Below, one piece after another: positions 16,804 through 29,383 of a stretch of 64,000 nucleotides of DNA. The notes beneath the pieces are model-generated. The model was not told the origin of the DNA. It saw nothing but the letters and a program-made list of their open reading frames with translations, and ran no database searches. Source of the stretch: Caldimonas brevitalea (lineage in GTDB: Bacteria > Pseudomonadota > Gammaproteobacteria > Burkholderiales > Burkholderiaceae_C); assembly GCF_001017435.1 (NCBI RefSeq), contig NZ_CP011371.1:3844001-3908000 (forward strand). The letters are read 5' to 3'. How positions within the stretch are numbered: position 1 is the first letter of the stretch; every line of letters starts with the position of its first letter. The position numbers and the translations under genes are program-made.

Positions 16804-19451
16804 ATGACGACGAGCCCGGCCCTGTCTTCCGCTGCTCAGTCGCCCGACACGACGGGTAGCAGTGCACGCATGACCGACTTCAGCCAGCACACGCCGGTGA
16901 TGGCGCAATACCTGCGCATCAAGGCCGAGTTCCCGGACACGCTCGTCTTCTACCGGATGGGCGATTTCTACGAGCTGTTCTACGACGACGCCGTCAAGGC
17001 CAACCGCCTGCTCGACATCACGCTCACGACGCGCGGTCAGTCGGGCGGGCAACCAGTGGTGATGGCCGGCGTGCCGGTGCACTCGGTCGAGTCGCACCTG
17101 GCCAAGCTGATCAAGCTCGGCGAAGCCGTCGCGCTGGCCGAGCAGGTCGGCGACGTCGCCACCGCCAAGGGCCGGTCGAGCGCAAGGTGGTGCGCGTGGT
17201 CACCCCCGGCACTGTCACCGACACCGAGCTGCTGGCCGACAAACGCGACACGCTGTTGGTGGCGCTGCACCGGCAAGGCGCCACGTACGGCCTGGCCTGG
17301 CTCGGCCTGACGCAGGGGCAGCTGGGCCTGACCGAGTGCTCGTCGCGCGAACTCGGCACCTGGCTGACACGCCTGAACGCCGCCGAACTGCTGATCTGCC
17401 GCGACGACCTGCCCGACGCCGTGCGGCAGGCCCGCGTGCCGCTGACCAAGCGCCCGAGCTGGCAGTTCGACACTGCTTTAGGGCTGCGCAAGCTGTGCGA
17501 GCAACTGCGCGTCGCCGGCCTCGGCGGCTTCAACGCGCAAGACCTGAGCGTCGCCCAAGCGGCAGCCTCGGCCCTGCTCTGTTATGCCGAACACACCCAG
17601 GGCCGGGCGCTGGCCCACGTCACCACGCTGAACGTCGAACGTGCGAGCGATCTGCTCGAACTGCCGCCGGCGACCCAGCGCAACCTCGAACTGACCCAGA
17701 CGCTGCGCGGCGACGACAGCCCGACACTGCTGTCGGTGCTCGACACCTGCCGCACCGGCATGGGCAGCCGCGCGCTGCGCCGCTGGCTGACCTACCCGCA
17801 GCGCGACCGCCACACGGCGTTGCGCCGCCACGAGGCCGTCGGCGCTTTCCTCGAACATGGGCACGACCGCCTGCGCGACAGCTTCAAGCACGTGAGCGAC
17901 GTCGAGCGCATCGCCGCCCGCATCGCGCTGCGCCAGGTGCGCCCGCGCGAGCTGACCGGCCTGCGCGCGACCCTGGCCGTGTTGCCGATGCTGCGCGAAA
18001 GCCTGCCGGCGCAGGCCACGCCGCTGCTGGCCGAGTTGCACGAAGCGCTGACGCCGCCCCCCGAGATCGCCCGGCTGCTCACCGCCGCGGTCGCCGAAGA
18101 GCCGGCCGTGCTGGTGCGCGACGGCGGCGTGATCGCGCCGGGCTTCGACGCCGAACTCGACGAGTTGCGCGCCATCAGCCAGAACTGCGACGCCTTCCTG
18201 ATCGACCTCGAGACGCGTGAGCGCGCGCGCACCGGCATCGGCAACCTGCGCGTGCAGTACAACAAGGTGCACGGTTTCTACATCGAGGTGACGCAGGGCC
18301 AGGTCGACAAGGTGCCGCTCGACTACCAGCGCCGCCAGACGCTGAAGAACGCCGAGCGCTACATCACGCCCGAGCTGAAGGCCTTCGAGGACAAGGCCTT
18401 GTCGGCCCAGGAGCGCGCGCTGGCACGCGAGAAGTTCCTCTATGAACAGCTGATCGACGCCTTGCAGCCCCATCTGCCCGCACTGGGCGCGCTGGCGCGC
18501 GCGCTGGCCGGCCTCGATGCGCTGTCGGCACTGGCCGAACGCGCCGCGACGCTGGGGTGGACCCGGCCGCACTTTGCCAAGGAGCCCTGCATCGAGATCG
18601 AGCAGGGCCGCCACCCGGTGGTCGAGGCGCGGCTGCAGGAAACCAGCAGCGGGCCCTTCATGCCCAACGACTGCCGGCTCGACGCCAACCGCCGCATGCT
18701 GGTCATCACCGGCCCCAACATGGGCGGCAAGTCGACCTTCATGCGCCAGGTGGCGCTGATCGTGCTGCTGGCTGCCATCGGCTCCTATGTGCCGGCGAAG
18801 AGCTGCCGGCTCGGCCCGATCGACGCCATCCACACCCGCATCGGTGCGGCCGACGATCTGGCGAATGCGCAATCGACGTTCATGCTGGAGATGACCGAGG
18901 CCGCCGCCATCATCCACAGCGCCACCGAACATTCGCTGGTGCTGATGGACGAGATCGGCCGCGGCACCTCGACCTTCGATGGCCTGGCGCTGGCCGGCGC
19001 CATCGCCAGCCATCTGCACGACAAGAACCGTTCGTTCACGCTGTTCGCGACCCACTATTTCGAGCTGACCGAATTCCCGGCCCAGCACACACGGGCGCTC
19101 AACGTGCATGTGTCGGCCGCCGAGTCGGGCGACGACATCGTGTTTCTGCACGAGATCCAGCCCGGCCCGGCCAGCCGCAGCTATGGCGTGCAGGTGGCGC
19201 GGCTGGCCGGCATGCCGGCGCCGCTGGTGCGCCAGGCGCGCGCCACGCTGGAAGCGCTGGAAGCCCAGCAACGCGCCCACAACGCGCAGATCGACCTGTT
19301 TGCCGCCCCGGCACCGGCAGCGGCCGCCGAAGACCGCGAGCCCTCGGCCGTCGAGGCCGCGCTGGCGGCCATACAACCCGACGCGCTGTCGCCTCGCGAA
19401 GCGCTGGACGCCTTGTACCGACTCAAAGACCTGCAGGGGAAATCCGCATGA
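16804..19451 (+). pseudogene. mutS: DNA mismatch repair protein MutS, frameshifted by one missing base
   Basis: MutS recognises mismatches and recruits MutL. The mismatch-binding [15 protein letters not shown] is intact in the first frame, and the ATPase [13 protein letters not shown], the signature region and the helix-turn-helix end are intact in the second. The frame breaks at about 17172: the first frame reads [12 protein letters not shown] and then drifts, while the next frame resumes with [14 protein letters not shown]. coli MutS has [15 protein letters not shown] there, so one C appears missing from a GGCCCGG-like run. Joined, the protein is about 860-880 residues, the normal size. The start is 16804 or, matching E. 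coli better, 16870. No other damage is seen, so a sequencing or assembly error, or a very recent mutation, is likely. The end overlaps the next gene by 4 bases. Confidence 0.9.
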
Positions 19452-20275
19452 CGTACTGTGTCGCGATGAGCCTTGATGGCGGTCTGGTGTTCTTGTCTGA
19501 CTCCCGCACCAACGCCGGGCTGGACCAGATCAGCACCTTCCGCAAGATGACTGTCTACGAGAAGGAAGGCGACCGTGTGATGGTGTTGCTGGCGGCCGGC
19601 AACCTGGCGCTGACGCAGGCCGTGCGCCAGCTGCTCAACGGGCACACGCTCGAATGCGACGACGGGCCGGTCTCGATCTGGAACTGCAAGACCATGTTCG
19701 ACGCCGCCCGCATCGTCGGCAGCGCGATCCGCAAGGTCTTCGAGCGCGACGGCGACTCGCTGCGCAAGTTCGGCATCGAGTTCAACCTCAACCTGATCTT
19801 CGGCGGGCAGATCAAGGGCGAGCCGACGCGGCTGTTCAACGTCTATGCGGCCGGCAACTTCGTCGAAGCCGGCGAGGACGGCGTGTGCTACTTCCAGATC
19901 GGCGAGTCGAAGTACGGCAAGCCCATCATCGACCGGGTCGTGAACCGCTCCACGCCGCTCGACCAGGCGGCCAAGTGCGCGCTGGTCTCGATGGACTCCA
20001 CGCTCAAGTCCAACCTGTCGGTCGGGCTGCCGCTCGACCTGCTGATCTACCACGCCGATACGCTGCATGCCCAGCGTATCGTGCACATCGACGAGCACGA
20101 CCCCTATTTCCGCATGATCCGCAGCAGCTGGGGCCAGCGCCTGCGAGAGGTGTTCGAGTCCATCCCCAACCCGGTGTGGGACGAAACCTCGTCGGAGTCG
20201 GGGCTGCGGCCGCCCAGCCAGCACGAGCAGTTGAACCCGATCCGCAAGGTCAACGCGCCCCAGCAAGCCTCCTGA
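19448..20275 (+). CDS. Proteasome-type peptidase, Anbu family
   Basis: A 275-residue protein of the Anbu (ancestral beta subunit; COG3484) branch of the Ntn-hydrolases. It begins [24 protein letters not shown], so removal of Met1 exposes the nucleophilic Thr. The Asp in SDSRTNAG and the Lys of FRKM fit the usual active-site partners. Anbu forms open helical or ring assemblies; its substrates are not established. It is longer than a classical beta subunit because of a C-terminal extension ([14 protein letters not shown]). Usually Anbu sits with ATP-grasp, alpha-E and transglutaminase-like genes, but here it overlaps the mutS stop codon (ATGA) and is followed by a hydrolase. Confidence 0.9.
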   Translation: MTYCVAMSLDGGLVFLSDSRTNAGLDQISTFRKMTVYEKEGDRVMVLLAAGNLALTQAVRQLLNGHTLECDDGPVSIWNCKTMFDAARIVGSAIRKVFERDGDSLRKFGIEFNLNLIFGGQIKGEPTRLFNVYAAGNFVEAGEDGVCYFQIGESKYGKPIIDRVVNRSTPLDQAAKCALVSMDSTLKSNLSVGLPLDLLIYHADTLHAQRIVHIDEHDPYFRMIRSSWGQRLREVFESIPNPVWDETSSESGLRPPSQHEQLNPIRKVNAPQQAS

Positions 20276-20286
20276 GTCTCCGGCCG

Positions 20287-22885
<2,599 letters not shown>

Positions 22886-22931
22886 GCGTTCGAGCCACCG
22901 AGACGACGACCCCACGCTGAGGAACGCCCCC

Positions 22932-23789
22932 ATGCAACTTTGCGGCTTCAAGGTCGGCCTCGACCAGCCTTTCTTCCTGATCTCCGGCCCGTGCGTGGTG
23001 GAGTCCGAGCAACTGCAGATGGACACCGCCGGCGCGCTCAAGGAGATGACGGCCGAGCTCGGCATCCCCTTCATCTTCAAGTCGAGCTACGACAAGGCCA
23101 ACCGCTCGTCGGGCAGCTCCTTCCGCGGCCCCGGCATGCAGAAGGGCCTGGAGATCCTGGCCAAGGTCAAGCGCGAGCTGGGCGTGCCGGTGCTGACCGA
23201 CGTGCACAGCGAAGCCGAGGTGGCCGAGGTGGCCGCCGTCGTCGACGTGCTGCAAACGCCTGCCTTTTTGTGCCGCCAGACCGACTTCATCCGCGCGGTG
23301 GCGCAAAGCGGCAAGCCGGTCAACATCAAGAAAGGCCAGTTTCTGGCGCCGGGCGACATGAAAAACGTCATCGACAAGGCCCGCGCCGCTGCGCGCGAAA
23401 AGGGCCTGAACGACGACAACTTCATGGCCTGTGAACGCGGCGCCAGCTTCGGCTACAACAACCTCGTCAGCGACATGCGCTCGCTGGCCATCATGCGCGA
23501 CACCGGTGCCCCGGTGGTGTTCGACGCCACGCACTCGGTGCAGCTGCCGGGTGGCCAGGGCACCAGTTCGGGCGGGCAGCGCGAGTTCGTGCCGGTGCTG
23601 TCGCGTGCGGCGGTGGCGGTCGGTGTGGCGGGTCTGTTCATGGAGACCCACCCCGACCCGGCACAAGCCCTGAGCGACGGCCCCAACGCGGTGCCGCTCA
23701 AGCGTATGCGCGAGCTGCTGGCCACGCTGGTCGAGGTCGACCGTGTGATCAAGCGCAGCGGCACCTTCCTCGAACAGAACTTCGGTTGA
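22932..23789 (+). CDS. kdsA: 2-dehydro-3-deoxyphosphooctonate aldolase (KDO-8-phosphate synthase)
   Basis: A 285-residue enzyme joining phosphoenolpyruvate and arabinose 5-phosphate to give KDO-8-phosphate, needed for the lipopolysaccharide inner core. Typical blocks: [11 protein letters not shown] at the N-terminus, [36 protein letters not shown], and [17 protein letters not shown]. The Cys in CERG versus Asn distinguishes metal-dependent from independent types; I cannot settle it from motifs alone. A GAGGAA ribosome site precedes the ATG at 22932, 46 bases after the pyrG stop. Part of the pyrG-kdsA-eno operon. Confidence 0.96.
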   Translation: MQLCGFKVGLDQPFFLISGPCVVESEQLQMDTAGALKEMTAELGIPFIFKSSYDKANRSSGSSFRGPGMQKGLEILAKVKRELGVPVLTDVHSEAEVAEVAAVVDVLQTPAFLCRQTDFIRAVAQSGKPVNIKKGQFLAPGDMKNVIDKARAAAREKGLNDDNFMACERGASFGYNNLVSDMRSLAIMRDTGAPVVFDATHSVQLPGGQGTSSGGQREFVPVLSRAAVAVGVAGLFMETHPDPAQALSDGPNAVPLKRMRELLATLVEVDRVIKRSGTFLEQNFG

Positions 23790-23800
23790 CCCCCCCGCCG

Positions 23801-25448
<1,648 letters not shown>

Positions 25449-25472
25449 TAGATCGCCCCCCTGCCTGCCATC

Positions 25473-25754
25473 ATGCGTCTGCCGCTCGTCACCCTGGTGC
25501 TGGCCGCGTTGCTGCTGGGCGTTCACGCCCAGCTGTGGTTCGGCAAGAACGGCGTGCACCGCGTGATGGAGCTGCAGCGCAAACTGGCCGAGCACCAGGA
25601 CCGCAACATGACGGCGCGAGAGCGCAACGCTCAGCTCGCGGCCGAAGTGCGAGACCTGAAAGAAGGTCTCGAAATGGTCGAGGAAAAGGCCCGTTTCGAG
25701 TTGGGCATGGTGAAGCCCGACGAGATCTATGTGCAGCTGACGCCGGCGCCCTGA
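25473..25754 (+). CDS. ftsB: Cell division protein FtsB
   Basis: A 93-residue bitopic divisome protein. One N-terminal transmembrane helix (residues 4-20) is followed by a periplasmic coiled coil (residues 28-75, with Leu/Glu-rich heptads), and then the conserved ARFELGMVKPDEIYVQ that binds FtsQ and FtsL. FtsB bridges these and relays activation to FtsWI. Its place right after eno is conserved. A hairpin terminator follows 19 bases after the stop, ending the pyrG-eno operon. Confidence 0.93.
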   Translation: MRLPLVTLVLAALLLGVHAQLWFGKNGVHRVMELQRKLAEHQDRNMTARERNAQLAAEVRDLKEGLEMVEEKARFELGMVKPDEIYVQLTPAP

Positions 25755-25773
25755 GCCGTCGGCCTTCGACGAC

Positions 25774-25797
25774 ACGGAGCCGCGAGGCTCCGTTTTT
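25774..25797 (+). terminator. Rho-independent terminator after ftsB
   Basis: ACGGAGCC (25774-25781), GCGA loop, GGCTCCGT (25786-25793), then a run of T. Perfect 8-bp stem. Confidence 0.88.
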
Positions 25798-25839
25798 CAT
25801 TGACGACCGCCTGTCCCGCTCCTTCCCCCGCCCCATCCG

Positions 25840-26481
25840 ATGGACACCTTGCTCGCCGTTTTCGCCCCCTGGATGGCCCCGGCCTTCACCGCCTGGGGGG
25901 TGCCGGTCACCTGGCTGGAGCTGGTGGCCTTCGTGCTCGCCGTGGCGATGGTGGTGTGCAACATCCGCGTCGTGCCCTGGGGTTGGCCGCTGGCCATCGT
26001 CAGCTCCTTGCTTTATTTCCTGTTGTTCTGGCAGAGCAAGCTGTACGGCGACGCGTGTCTGCAGCTGTTCTTCGCGGTCGTGGCGGGTTGGGGCTGGTGG
26101 CAATGGCTGTATGGCAAGCGACCGGACGGCCAGCGGCTCACCGTGCACGCCCTGCCCCGCGCCGGCCGCTGGGCCACCGCGGCCGGCGTGCTGCTCGCCT
26201 GGCCCTTGCTCGGCACCTGGCTGGCGCGCACGACCGACAGCGACGTGCCCTATTGGGACGCCTTCCCCACCGTGGCCAGCGTCGCCGGCCAGTTTTTGCT
26301 GGGCCGCAAGCTGATCGAGAACTGGCCCACCTGGGTGGTGGTCAACACCGTCAGCGTCGGGCTGTTCGCCTACAAGGGGCTATGGCTCACGGTGCTGCTG
26401 TACGCGCTCTTCGTTGTGATGTCGGTGCTGGGCTGGCGGGCCTGGCAGCGACTGCGGCAGGCGCCGGCGGTGGCTGCATGA
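25840..26481 (+). CDS. pnuC: Nicotinamide riboside transporter PnuC
   Basis: A 213-residue seven-helix membrane protein that facilitates nicotinamide riboside entry by SWEET-like transport. Family features: WLELVAFVLAVAMVVCNI near residue 26, WPLAIVSSLLYFLLFWQSKLYGDACLQLFF, then GWWQW, and the C-terminal region with RKLIENWPTWVVVN. Trp- and Asn-rich, as in structures of PnuC. It precedes a NadR-like kinase gene by 23 bases; the two should work together in NAD salvage by importing and trapping the riboside by phosphorylation. Confidence 0.9.
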   Translation: MDTLLAVFAPWMAPAFTAWGVPVTWLELVAFVLAVAMVVCNIRVVPWGWPLAIVSSLLYFLLFWQSKLYGDACLQLFFAVVAGWGWWQWLYGKRPDGQRLTVHALPRAGRWATAAGVLLAWPLLGTWLARTTDSDVPYWDAFPTVASVAGQFLLGRKLIENWPTWVVVNTVSVGLFAYKGLWLTVLLYALFVVMSVLGWRAWQRLRQAPAVAA

Positions 26482-26504
26482 GCTAGCACCCCGGAGGGTT
26501 TCCG

Positions 26505-27200
26505 ATGAGCAGCAGCAGCAACAGCCCTGGCCGTGTGATCGCCCTGGTCGGCGCGGAAAGCACCGGCAAGACCGAACTCGCCGCGGCCCTTGCGCGGCGT
26601 TTGCAATCGGCGGGCCTCGACGCCGTCGCAGTGCCGGAGTACCTGCGCCTCTTCTGCGAAGCCCAGGGGCGCACACCGCGACAGGACGAACAGCGTGGCA
26701 TCGCCGACGAGCAGAGCCGCCTGATCCGCTACGCAGCCGGGCGACACGCGGTGGTGGTGGCCGACACCACGGCGTTGATGATCGCGGTCTACAGCGACTA
26801 TGTGTTCGGCGACACCTCGCTCTACGCCGACGCCGAGCGGGCGCACGCCGAGGCGGCGCTGACCCTGCTGACCGGGCTCGACCTGCCCTGGGTCGCCGAC
26901 GGCTTGCAGCGCGACGGCGCGCACGTGCGCGAAGGGGTCGACGAGCGGGTGCGCGCAGCCTTGCAGCGGGGCGGCTCGCCCTACAGCCTGGTGTACGGTC
27001 TGGGGCCCGCCCGGGTCGAGGCAGCGTGGGCGGCGGTGTGTCCGCTGCTGGGCTTGCCCGCCGGCGCAAAGGGCAGCGGTGAGAGCGGTGAGAGCGGTGA
27101 GGCAACCACGCACACGTCGCGCAAGCTGTACTGCACCGAGTGCCTGGACCCGCACTACGAGCGCCTGTTCAGCCGCTTGTTGGGCCGCGACCCGTCCTGA
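26505..27200 (+). CDS. NadR-like ATPase (putative ribosylnicotinamide kinase)
   Basis: A 231-residue P-loop protein with Walker A GAESTGKTE at about residues 16-24 and an EYLRLF segment in place of a kinase acceptor loop, plus the VVVADTT segment that resembles the NadR kinase domain. NadR's kinase domain phosphorylates nicotinamide riboside. It lacks the N-terminal repressor and adenylyltransferase domains. Its position after pnuC fits the role. A repeat of AGCGGTGAG encodes a Gly-Ser-Glu linker near residue 195. The tail has a possible metal site, CTECLDPHYERLF. GGAGGG ribosome site. The precise substrate is an inference from the neighbour. Confidence 0.8.
   Translation: MSSSSNSPGRVIALVGAESTGKTELAAALARRLQSAGLDAVAVPEYLRLFCEAQGRTPRQDEQRGIADEQSRLIRYAAGRHAVVVADTTALMIAVYSDYVFGDTSLYADAERAHAEAALTLLTGLDLPWVADGLQRDGAHVREGVDERVRAALQRGGSPYSLVYGLGPARVEAAWAAVCPLLGLPAGAKGSGESGESGEATTHTSRKLYCTECLDPHYERLFSRLLGRDPS
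27075..27101 (+). repeat. (AGCGGTGAG)3 tandem repeat inside the NadR-like gene
   Basis: Three perfect 9-bp copies encoding a Ser-Gly-Glu linker. In-frame copy-number change would only alter linker length. Confidence 0.85.
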
Positions 27201-27428
27201 ATCTCAATGGGACTGCCGTAGCCGGTTGAGCCTCTTGTGCTGTACCCTGTGCACCGCGTCCCAACAAGAACGCTATCTATAAGTACGCGCAGCACCGAGA
27301 CCTCAGCGAGCCAAGAGATGCGAGCCATTGCTCGATGCTGCCTGCCAGGGTTCTCTCCGCTAGAAACGCGCCTTGGTCGAGTCTGGACGTAGCTGTCGCT
27401 GCTAAAGTGCTCGGATTCAGGAGTATTA

Positions 27429-28643
27429 ATGGATTCAACTGTGTTCATTCGCCGCGTCCGAGCGAAGAATTTCAAAAGCATCGCTGCTTGTGACGTTCGA
27501 CTCGGCCCGCTGACCTATTTGGTCGGCCCGAATGGATCGGGCAAAAGCAACTTTCTCGATGTCCTTCACTTTGTGAAAGACGCGTTAGAGGGCTCGCTCG
27601 AGAACGCATTACATCTACGCGGCGGACTTTCAGAGGTGAGGCGCAGGTCAGGCGGGCATCCGACCCATTTCGGGGTCCGACTCGATTTTCGCTTGCCCGA
27701 CGGACGGCCGGGCCACTACGCCTTCAACGTCGGTGCGCGAGCGGCAGGCGGTTTCGAAGTTCAGAGGGAAGAATGTGTCATCGGCGCTCCGGGCTTGGGG
27801 CCGAGCTACTTGGTGGTTCAGGGAAAGCCAGAGAGCACCAGCGAAGACGTCTTTCCTGTCAGCACGCCTGACCGTCTTGCGCTCGTCAATGCCGCCGGAC
27901 TTCCCGCATTCCGCCCGGTATTCGACGCACTCACGGCGATGGGGTTCTACAACTTAAATCCGAGGGTGATCAGAGATCTGCAGAAGCCTCAAGACGGTAC
28001 CGCTTTAAAGCCTGTCGGGGAGAACATTGCAAGTGCGATATCCTACCTAGAGCGCTACGCGCCTCAACGCAAGGATCTAATCGAGGAATACCTGAATCTC
28101 GTGGTCCCATCCGTTCACGGGGTGGAGCGAATCGGAGTTGGGCACATGGAAACTGTCGAATTTCGTCAGGACACCGCGGGGTCCAAACATCCTTGGCGTT
28201 TTGCAGCGAATAGCATGTCCGACGGGACACTAAGGGCCCTGGGGATATTGGTTGCACTCTTTCAGGGTGGCGAAGACAGTCGCCCTAGCCTGGTCGGCAT
28301 AGAAGAACCCGAAGTTGCATTGCATCCTGCCGCCGCCGCGGTCGTGCGGGACGCACTTGCCCGGGCCTCAGAGCGCAGCCAAGTCCTCATAACCAGCCAC
28401 AGCCCCGAATTGCTTGATGACCCGAATATTGCCATCGATAGCTTACTGGCGGTCTCGGGCGAGGGCGGCGTGACGCAGATCGCCTCGATCGACTCTGCCT
28501 CACGATCAGTGATCCGTGATCAGCTTTACACGCCGGGCGAACTCCTAAAGTTGAACCAACTCGTCCCTGATCCCTCTCTTGTCATCGATCCTGACTCGCC
28601 GCAGCTCAAGCTATTTGGCAACGGGGGAGAAGGGAGCACATGA
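27429..28643 (+). CDS. SMC-like AAA ATPase of an acquired two-gene system
   Basis: A 404-residue ATPase of the AAA_21/AAA_15 group with the RecF/SMC-type ABC head fold. Walker A GPNGSGKS at 33-40, preceded by the typical KNFKSIAACDVRLGPLTYL; signature-like NSMSDGTLRALG near 265; Walker B VGIEEPE around 288-294; H-switch TSHSPEL with His324. No zinc-hook or coiled coil is present, and the nuclease domain found in OLD family proteins is absent: it is replaced by the next gene. It overlaps that gene by 4 bases (ATGA). Ribosome site AGGAG before the ATG. Codon use (TTA, CTA, ATA, AGA) and lower GC differ sharply from neighbours, a sign of transfer. Likely defence role is inferred. Confidence 0.85.
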   Translation: MDSTVFIRRVRAKNFKSIAACDVRLGPLTYLVGPNGSGKSNFLDVLHFVKDALEGSLENALHLRGGLSEVRRRSGGHPTHFGVRLDFRLPDGRPGHYAFNVGARAAGGFEVQREECVIGAPGLGPSYLVVQGKPESTSEDVFPVSTPDRLALVNAAGLPAFRPVFDALTAMGFYNLNPRVIRDLQKPQDGTALKPVGENIASAISYLERYAPQRKDLIEEYLNLVVPSVHGVERIGVGHMETVEFRQDTAGSKHPWRFAANSMSDGTLRALGILVALFQGGEDSRPSLVGIEEPEVALHPAAAAVVRDALARASERSQVLITSHSPELLDDPNIAIDSLLAVSGEGGVTQIASIDSASRSVIRDQLYTPGELLKLNQLVPDPSLVIDPDSPQLKLFGNGGEGST

Positions 28644-29218
28644 CGACAATCGTCAGTATCGTTGAAGGCGACGGAGAAGTGCGAGCGGTTCCCCTTCTGC
28701 TCCGGCGAATTGCCGAAGGTCAAGGAATTTTCGATCTCACTGTCCCTCAGCCTATTCGCGTACATCGCGATCAGTTCATCCGCCGCCCGGACGAGCTTAA
28801 ACGAAAGTTACTGCTCGCGGCTGCAAAGGCGGGCGACAGCGGGGCCATCCTAGTTCTACTCGACGCCGATGACGAATGCCCAGTGGAACTCGCAGCAGAT
28901 ATTTCGAGGCAATCGGCCCGTGTGTTGCCGCACAGGACGGTTTCGGTGGTCATCGCCGTTCGGGAATATGAGGCGTGGTTTCTTGCCGGGGCAAAGTCAC
29001 TGGCCGGAAAGCGCGGATTGGATACGTGCATTGAGTCTCCTGCGGATCCCGACTCACCTCGCAACGCAAAAGGTTGGTTGAACGACCGGATGAAGGGAAG
29101 CCGGTATCACGAGGTCGTGGATCAGCCCGCGTTGACCGCGCTCCTCGACATCGATGACGCTGCCACTCGGAGTCGGTCCTTGCGCAAGCTGGTGGCAGCC
29201 GTTAAAGGCATGTTGTAG
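28640..29218 (+). CDS. DUF4276 (TOPRIM-like) protein, partner of the ATPase
   Basis: A 192-residue protein of the DUF4276 family. TOPRIM-like metal-binding layout is visible: Glu9 in IVEGDGE, and Asp75/Asp77 in LVLLDADDE. A segment AVREYEAWFLAG near residue 108 is typical for this family. It overlaps the ATPase gene by 4 bases, so the two are translationally coupled and probably form a complex, reminiscent of OLD-family nucleases with the ATPase and TOPRIM domains on separate chains. PARIS-like systems have the same ATPase/TOPRIM logic with another TOPRIM family. Lower GC and unusual codons as in its partner. Activity as nuclease is an inference. No integrase or att repeat was found nearby. 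Confidence 0.8.
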   Translation: MTTIVSIVEGDGEVRAVPLLLRRIAEGQGIFDLTVPQPIRVHRDQFIRRPDELKRKLLLAAAKAGDSGAILVLLDADDECPVELAADISRQSARVLPHRTVSVVIAVREYEAWFLAGAKSLAGKRGLDTCIESPADPDSPRNAKGWLNDRMKGSRYHEVVDQPALTALLDIDDAATRSRSLRKLVAAVKGML

Positions 29219-29383
29219 TCGACGCAGCATCTGGACCTGGCCGGACCAGCGTGCACCGTGCGCCGACACCCCTGTCAGGCGTTGACTGACCGACATCCCT
29301 GGGACCCTCTGGCGGAATAAGGCCATGTTCAAACCGTCGTAGTCCTGCAGGCCCGGCACGCTGGGCCTCCGGGGCGGTGAGAG

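Noticed and set aside
14810..16867. A 685-codon frame that would join trmJ with an N-terminal extension across suhB
   Set aside because: Only the part from the ATG at 15550 fits the family; the upstream part is antisense to suhB.
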